In this document: positions 60,113 through 64,000 of the stretch, one piece after another
Position numbering within the stretch: the stretch's first letter is position 1
Layout of the letters: every line of letters starts with the position of its first letter
NCBI RefSeq assembly: GCF_021390195.1
Contig: NZ_CP090003.1
Span: 3,493,501 to 3,557,500, forward strand
DNA from: Flagellimonas sp. CMM7
GTDB lineage: Bacteria > Bacteroidota > Bacteroidia > Flavobacteriales > Flavobacteriaceae
Direction: 5' to 3'
DNA: 64,000 bases
Notes under the pieces: model-generated
Seen by the model: the letters and a program-made list of their open reading frames with translations, nothing else
Database searches by the model: none
Told to the model about the DNA's origin: nothing
Program-made: the position numbers and the translations under genes

Positions 60113-60568
60113 TTATTTGTTTTTTGAGATTAAACCGTGTATCGACCATTTGCCGCTTCCATTAACTACAATACTTAATGCAAGACCAATAACTAGAAGC
60201 GAGAATTCGTAACCTTCACCTGCTTGATTTCCATACCAATTCATAAAAAAACCGTGTTCAAGTTGTGTAGTGATAATGATCCCTGTAAACATGCCCGCAA
60301 GTGATAAGGCCCAAAATCTGGAGAAGAATCCAAAAACTAATGAAATAGAGCCGAAAAACTCAATTATTATTACTGAGAAGGCAACAATAGCGGGTAAACC
60401 TATTTGGGTAGTCAATACGTCCATTGTTGAGGAATAGCCATAACCACCAAAGAGTCCTAATAATTTCTGTGCTCCATGTGGAAAGATGACCAAGCCTAGC
60501 GTCCATCGTGCGATACTAAACCCAATATTTGGATTTGTTTTTAAAATTTCTTTTACTGAATTTTTCAT
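60113..60568 (-). CDS. DoxX-family membrane protein
   Basis: A 151-residue protein with four hydrophobic spans (starting about residues 22, 53, 80 and 122). FPHGAQKLLGLFGGYGYS and GFFSRFWALSLAGMFTGIIITTQLEHGFFMNW are typical DoxX words. DoxX proteins are linked to redox and thiol homeostasis in other bacteria. Starts 22 bp after the barrel-like protein's stop and is coupled to the reductase gene. Confidence 0.92.
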   Translation of the reverse strand: MKNSVKEILKTNPNIGFSIARWTLGLVIFPHGAQKLLGLFGGYGYSSTMDVLTTQIGLPAIVAFSVIIIEFFGSISLVFGFFSRFWALSLAGMFTGIIITTQLEHGFFMNWYGNQAGEGYEFSLLVIGLALSIVVNGSGKWSIHGLISKNK

Positions 60569-60590
60569 AATGTTTAAGATTTAAAATTGT

Positions 60591-61232
60591 TTATAGAGTT
60601 TTACGATAATAGATTCCGAAAGCTATTTTTTCGATAGGTTGAGGTCCAAACTGATCAAAATCTATACCTAGACCAACCTGATGTTGATAAATAGAAACTC
60701 CAACTCTCAATTGTTGAAAGCTTCTTGAATGCTGGTAAAATTCATTCCAAATGGTTAATAACTGGCCGTTTAACCAGAGTGATATGTTGTCGTTTAGAGG
60801 TTTGTTATATTGAATTTGTACAAATACTTCTGCGTAGCTAGCATCAGTTTGCTCAGAGTATGCAACTGTTGGTATTAATACGAAGATTAGGCGTGAACTT
60901 TTGAATGTGTACTTTGCTGATAACCGCTCAGAAAAGCCAGCAAAGCTGTTATAGTATATGGAAGTACCCAAGGCAATATTTTTGGTAATATTCCAAAACA
61001 AGGTGGGTTGTATACCAATCTCATCAAATTCTTGGTTTTCCTTTTTAAACTTTTGGAAGAAAGTCAGGGTATTTAGGTTTAGTGTTTGGCTTTTATTTAT
61101 GTGATAGTTAGAGAATAAAGTAAAGTCAGTTTTATCAAATCCTGAGAACAACTCTACTTGCGTAAACTGTGCTTGTAAAGGATTTATAAATCCAATGATT
61201 AAATAAGAACTGAAGATGATTATTCTTTTCAT
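60591..61232 (-). CDS. Exported beta-barrel-like protein of unknown family
   Basis: A 213-residue protein with a signal peptide (ending NPLQAQ). The remainder alternates short strands with aromatic ends (TDFTLFSNYHI, GIQPTLFWNITKNIALGTSIYYNSFAGF, SLWLNGQLLTIWNEFY, RVGVSIYQHQVGLGIDF) and ends in KIAFGIYYRKTL, close to an outer-membrane C-terminal signature. No named family is recognised. As second gene of the redox operon, it may form a pore or bind the inducer; unproven. Confidence 0.62.
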   Translation of the reverse strand: MKRIIIFSSYLIIGFINPLQAQFTQVELFSGFDKTDFTLFSNYHINKSQTLNLNTLTFFQKFKKENQEFDEIGIQPTLFWNITKNIALGTSIYYNSFAGFSERLSAKYTFKSSRLIFVLIPTVAYSEQTDASYAEVFVQIQYNKPLNDNISLWLNGQLLTIWNEFYQHSRSFQQLRVGVSIYQHQVGLGIDFDQFGPQPIEKIAFGIYYRKTL

Positions 61233-61285
61233 GCTTCAAAATTCCGACGGGAACACATGAAAAAAAATGAACTAGTTTAAGACTT

Positions 61286-61879
61286 TTACCTACGGTTGAC
61301 TTCTGTAATGATCTTACTCATAAATTCTGGCGTAATGCCAATGTAACCTGCAAGGTCTTTTTGAGTAATTCTATTAACAATTTTTGGATATTTCTTTTTG
61401 AATTCGATATATCTCTCCTCTGCAGTTAAAGAAATACCGTGATTTGAGCGTCTTATATAGCTAATTAAAGATCTTTGATATAGAATACGATAAAAGCGTT
61501 CAAACTTTGGTATCTCTTGAAAAAGCAATTCATAATTTGCTCTTGAAATACCTAACAATTCAGAATCTTCAGTAGCCTTAATAAAATAGTGTGTAGGTTC
61601 TTTAGTCATAAAGCTCGCCAAATCACCAGTCCAATAATCTTCTACAGCAAACATGGAGATGTGTGATGCGCCATCCTCGTCAAGCGTATACACTTTTAAA
61701 CAGCCTCTAGTGATAAAATACTCATACGATGTTATATCACCGGCTTGCATTAAAAATGCCTTTTTTTTGACTTTTATTTCAGTAAGTAATGAGAGGTATT
61801 TTTGCTGTTCCAGCTCCGTTAAATCAATAAACCTGGCAATGTTTTTAAGTATTAATATGTGCGATTCTTTGCGGTGCAA
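61286..61879 (-). CDS. Crp/Fnr-family transcription regulator
   Basis: A 197-residue regulator with a cyclic-nucleotide-binding-like N-terminal domain (about residues 15-130, with ECF-like GDITSYEYFITRGCLKVYTLDEDG) and a C-terminal helix-turn-helix (VNRITQKDLAGYIGITPEFMSKIITEV). No Fnr-type four-Cys cluster is present (only one Cys in RGCLKV), so it does not bind a Fnr 4Fe-4S cluster. The start is a TTG at 61879; no in-frame ATG exists until the end of the first domain. It leads the five-gene operon and probably controls it. Confidence 0.88.
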   Translation of the reverse strand: MHRKESHILILKNIARFIDLTELEQQKYLSLLTEIKVKKKAFLMQAGDITSYEYFITRGCLKVYTLDEDGASHISMFAVEDYWTGDLASFMTKEPTHYFIKATEDSELLGISRANYELLFQEIPKFERFYRILYQRSLISYIRRSNHGISLTAEERYIEFKKKYPKIVNRITQKDLAGYIGITPEFMSKIITEVNRR

Positions 61880-62070
61880 GTTTAGTTTTATTAATTATTG
61901 CCAACGATAAGCTAAAAATTGTTTTAATGATTCTTTAGCAACTGATAAGTGAAGTTAATGGATTTTATTTTGAAATGCCAGGTTGACTTGATGGGCATAT
62001 CCATCAATTTGATGTATGGTATAATTAATATCTAATAAAGAAGTGATAATGAAAAGAAGCGCGTAAAAGC
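61880..62070. promoter_or_regulatory. Region upstream of the Crp-led operon, with inverted repeat
   Basis: Contains TTGATGG / CCATCAA (61988-61994, 62001-62007) around a 6-nt centre. The half TTGAT resembles Fnr/Crp-box halves, but the spacing is wider than the usual N4. It may bind the Crp-type regulator. No clear terminator for the upstream gene and no sure -33/-7 pair. Confidence 0.4.
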
Positions 62071-62586
62071 TTAAATTTTCTTCATCTGCTGTTGCATCAT
62101 CTTGATCTGTTCAGTAAGCATGTTGTTTTTATCCAACTTTTTTGCTTCCTGTAAGAGCTGGGTAGCTTCCCTCTTTCTGCGTTTTTGCATAGAGATTCCT
62201 GCAAGACTCAATTTAGCCATAGCCACATCATAATCCATGGTCAAACCTAATTTCAACGCCTTTTTAAAATACTTTTCCGCTTGCGTTAGGTTTTTTTGGG
62301 AATAAATAATACCATGTAAATAATTATAGTACCCCTGTTGCTTTTTTATTAGGGCAGATTCAGGGTTTTTTATTTTGCTCAACCATTTCTGCGTTCCTTC
62401 CATGTCTTGTTTACGCATTCTTAAGAATGACAGAAGAATCAGTTCATTTCTAAAATAAAGGAAAATAAAGACCAGAGAAAGAAAAATCAAAGCCACACCA
62501 TTGCCTATATAGCCTTCAATAAATTGATAAACTGCATACGCAATGATTAGAACGGCTATAACAAGTTTTATATTTTTGTTGAACAT
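62071..62586 (-). CDS. Membrane-anchored TPR-like protein
   Basis: A 171-residue protein with two N-terminal transmembrane helices (about 5-20 and 28-50) followed by tetratricopeptide-like helices (YYNYLHGIIYSQKNLTQAEKYFKKALKLGLTMDYDVAMAKLSLAGISMQKRRKREATQLLQEAKKLD). The C-terminus is basic and methionine-rich (QIKMMQQQMKKI). Conserved-looking in Bacteroidota in my recollection, function unknown. It is divergent from rpmH, with its promoter in the shared 171-bp gap. Confidence 0.8.
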   Translation of the reverse strand: MFNKNIKLVIAVLIIAYAVYQFIEGYIGNGVALIFLSLVFIFLYFRNELILLSFLRMRKQDMEGTQKWLSKIKNPESALIKKQQGYYNYLHGIIYSQKNLTQAEKYFKKALKLGLTMDYDVAMAKLSLAGISMQKRRKREATQLLQEAKKLDKNNMLTEQIKMMQQQMKKI

Positions 62587-62662
62587 TTTTAATTGTGATT
62601 TTACCTTAAATTAAGAGGAGGCAAAAGTACTAAAAACTAATTTAAATATTTTCTTTTAGTAC

Positions 62663-62692
62663 TTGTCAAAGTAAAAACTCTTCGTATATTTG
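62663..62692 (+). promoter_or_regulatory. Promoter of rpmH
   Basis: TTG (62663-62665), 19-nt spacer, TATATTTG (62685-62692), an exact Bacteroidota promoter, 65 bp before the rpmH start. Confidence 0.88.
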
Positions 62693-62757
62693 CGCCCAGA
62701 ATTTTAGAAGAAGATTTTAATTTTCTTTCTAGAAAAATCCATTAAAAGAGTTCAGAA

Positions 62758-62916
62758 ATGAAAAGAACGTATCAGCCGTCAAAAAGGAAGAGAAGAAATA
62801 AACATGGTTTTAGAGAACGCATGGCGACTGCCAATGGTAGAAAGGTTCTTGCAAGAAGGAGAGCAAAAGGAAGAAAAAAGCTGACTGTTTCCTCTGAGCC
62901 AAGACATAAAAAATAA
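62758..62916 (+). CDS. rpmH: 50S ribosomal protein L34
   Basis: A 52-residue ribosomal protein, missed by length-limited ORF finders. It starts [18 protein letters not shown] and continues [22 protein letters not shown], the canonical L34 core, with a C-terminal extension ending SSEPRHKK that is common in Bacteroidota. Unlike most bacteria it is not next to dnaA or rnpA here. Own promoter and terminator. Confidence 0.98.
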   Translation: MKRTYQPSKRKRRNKHGFRERMATANGRKVLARRRAKGRKKLTVSSEPRHKK

Positions 62917-62938
62917 TGACTGTCAATAACTTTTAATT

Positions 62939-62974
62939 AAAGGTGCTACTTTTCAAGTTTAGCACCTTTTTTTT
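62939..62974 (+). terminator. Rho-independent terminator of rpmH
   Basis: Stem AAAGGTGCTA / TAGCACCTTT (62939-62948, 62960-62969), 11-nt loop, then a T-run to 62974. Confidence 0.93.
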
Positions 62975-63016
62975 GACTTATTTTTAAATTTTTAACAACG
63001 AGTAACCCTATTTAGA

Positions 63017-64000
63017 ATGCCAAAAAGAGACGATCTTAAATCCATTTTGATTATTGGTTCTGGCCCTATTATCATCGGCCAGGCATGTGAGTTTGATTAT
63101 GCTGGTTCCCAAGCGCTTCGTTCACTTCGCGAAGACGGAATTGAAACGATCCTGATCAATAGCAATCCAGCTACGATCATGACAGACCCAACGATGGCTG
63201 ATCATGTGTATCTAAAACCGTTGACCACAAAATCAATTATTGAGATTTTAAAGAAGCACCCCAACATTGATGCAGTTTTGCCAACTATGGGAGGGCAAAC
63301 AGCTCTAAACTTATGTATTGAAACCGATGAGAAAGGTATTTGGGAAGATTTTGGCGTTGAAATTATTGGAGTTGATATTGATGCGATTAATATAACCGAG
63401 GATAGGGAAAAATTTCGCGAATTAATGCTTAAAATAGGTGTTGGCATGGCACCGCAGGCTACCGCAACCTCATTTTTAAAAGGAAAAGAAATTGCACAAG
63501 AATTTGGTTTTCCACTGGTTATTAGAGCTTCATTCACACTTGGTGGGGCAGGAGCGTCCATTGTGTATGAGCCTGAAGATTTTGATGACCTGTTAAGTCA
63601 TGGGCTGGAGGTTTCACCCATTCATGAAGTGATGATAGACAAGGCTTTGATGGGGTGGAAGGAATATGAATTGGAATTGCTTAGGGATAAAAATGACAAT
63701 GTAGTTATTATCTGTGCCATAGAAAATATGGACCCAATGGGAATCCATACTGGGGATTCCATAACAGTTGCCCCAGCAATGACACTTTCAGACCGCACGT
63801 ACCAGCGCATGCGAGATATGGCAATACATATGATGCGCAGTATTGGTGATTTTGCCGGTGGCTGTAATGTACAGTTTGCCGTAAGCCCAGATGAAGAAGA
63901 AGAAATTATTGCCATTGAAATTAATCCAAGGGTTTCTAGATCATCCGCTTTGGCTTCAAAAGCTACGGGATACCCCATCGCTAAAATTGCGGCCAAATTG
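63017..64000 (+). CDS. carB: Carbamoyl-phosphate synthase large subunit (5' part)
   Basis: The first 328 codons of the large subunit, which makes carbamoyl phosphate for pyrimidine and arginine synthesis; the gene continues beyond the window. Visible signatures: MPKRDDLKSILIIGSGPIIIGQACEFDYAGSQA at the N-terminus, NPATIMTDP, VLPTMGGQTALNL, then the ATP-grasp core with VIRASFTLGGAGASIV, GMGWKEYELELLRD and IEINPRVSRSSALASKATGYPIAK. All expected ATP-grasp residues seen so far are intact. Start ATG at 63017. Confidence 0.97.
   Translation, partial: MPKRDDLKSILIIGSGPIIIGQACEFDYAGSQALRSLREDGIETILINSNPATIMTDPTMADHVYLKPLTTKSIIEILKKHPNIDAVLPTMGGQTALNLCIETDEKGIWEDFGVEIIGVDIDAINITEDREKFRELMLKIGVGMAPQATATSFLKGKEIAQEFGFPLVIRASFTLGGAGASIVYEPEDFDDLLSHGLEVSPIHEVMIDKALMGWKEYELELLRDKNDNVVIICAIENMDPMGIHTGDSITVAPAMTLSDRTYQRMRDMAIHMMRSIGDFAGGCNVQFAVSPDEEEEIIAIEINPRVSRSSALASKATGYPIAKIAAKL

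Noticed and set aside
63202..63996. Two leftward ORFs opposite carB
   Set aside because: Antisense frames of a well-supported carB; common artefact in this gene.
1..64000. tRNA, rRNA, CRISPR arrays, insertion sequences or prophage genes
   Set aside because: No cloverleaf, rRNA-like block, regular short repeats, transposase or integrase was recognised in any gap or ORF.

Overview
The window looks like chromosomal DNA of a marine-type Flavobacteriaceae (phylum Bacteroidota). This is inferred from AT-rich DNA, Bacteroidota promoters of the TTG-N19-TAnnTTTG type (in front of rpmE2, rpmH and the DUF1330/SDR pair), weak Shine-Dalgarno signals, many lipoproteins and DUF families typical of the phylum (DUF2490, DUF4199), and a single-chain PurL. 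I cannot name the genus. No tRNA, rRNA, CRISPR array, transposon, prophage or integrase was seen, so this is ordinary chromosome carrying several small, lightly studied gene groups.

Layout. 0-6.3 kb: partial ECF sigma factor, VOC protein, DUF4440-like lipoprotein, MFS transporter, a yjdI/yjdJ-type Fe-S/acetyltransferase pair, a lipoprotein Cu-Zn superoxide dismutase, a small orphan ORF, a hydrolase-OsmC fusion and a DUF2490 protein. 6.4-11 kb: a large secreted VPS10/BNR propeller protein and a secreted amidohydrolase. 11-18.7 kb: a tight eight-gene run (VOC, M28 peptidase, M1 peptidase, arginase-family protein, TraB-like lipoprotein, nitrilase, Zn alcohol dehydrogenase, YdeI-like protein). 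18.8-24.1 kb: trehalose locus, with an OtsA-OtsB fusion coupled to a propeller-NTF2 protein and divergent from a GH15 trehalase-like enzyme. 24.1-25.6 kb: a PLP decarboxylase. 25.6-33.5 kb: fatty-acid beta-oxidation, with acyl-CoA synthetase followed by marR-fadN-fadA-fadE and a 28-bp perfect palindrome before marR.

33.5-43.3 kb: GNAT, purL, DinB-like protein, AraC regulator with an SDR, a secreted M20 amidohydrolase and an RsmB-type methyltransferase. 43.3-46.4 kb: YCF48-like lipoprotein, a small secreted repeat protein, and a three-gene ECF sigma/anti-sigma-like/Spy-like operon. 46.4-51.5 kb: MsbA-like ABC transporter, phosphosugar mutase, GT2 glycosyltransferase, DUF4199 protein. 51.7-57.5 kb: rpmE2, a GlmU-like protein, a divergent HxlR / DUF1330-SDR pair, mtaB, a degenerate second yjdJ-type protein and an alpha/beta hydrolase. 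57.5-61.9 kb: lytic transglycosylase, then a five-gene Crp-barrel-DoxX-FMN reductase-NmrA operon. 62-64 kb: TPR membrane protein, rpmH, and the 5' part of carB.

Most promising for follow-up: the symmetric divergent HxlR promoter whose 13-bp inverted half-sites each carry a -33 element; the MarR palindrome on a Bacillus-like fadNAE gene order; the yjdJ paralogue that has lost all three catalytic signatures of its family; the SDR that lacks the YxxxK pair; and the Crp-led redox operon with an unknown outer-membrane-like protein. I found no wholly new multi-gene system that I can defend; these are specific leads.
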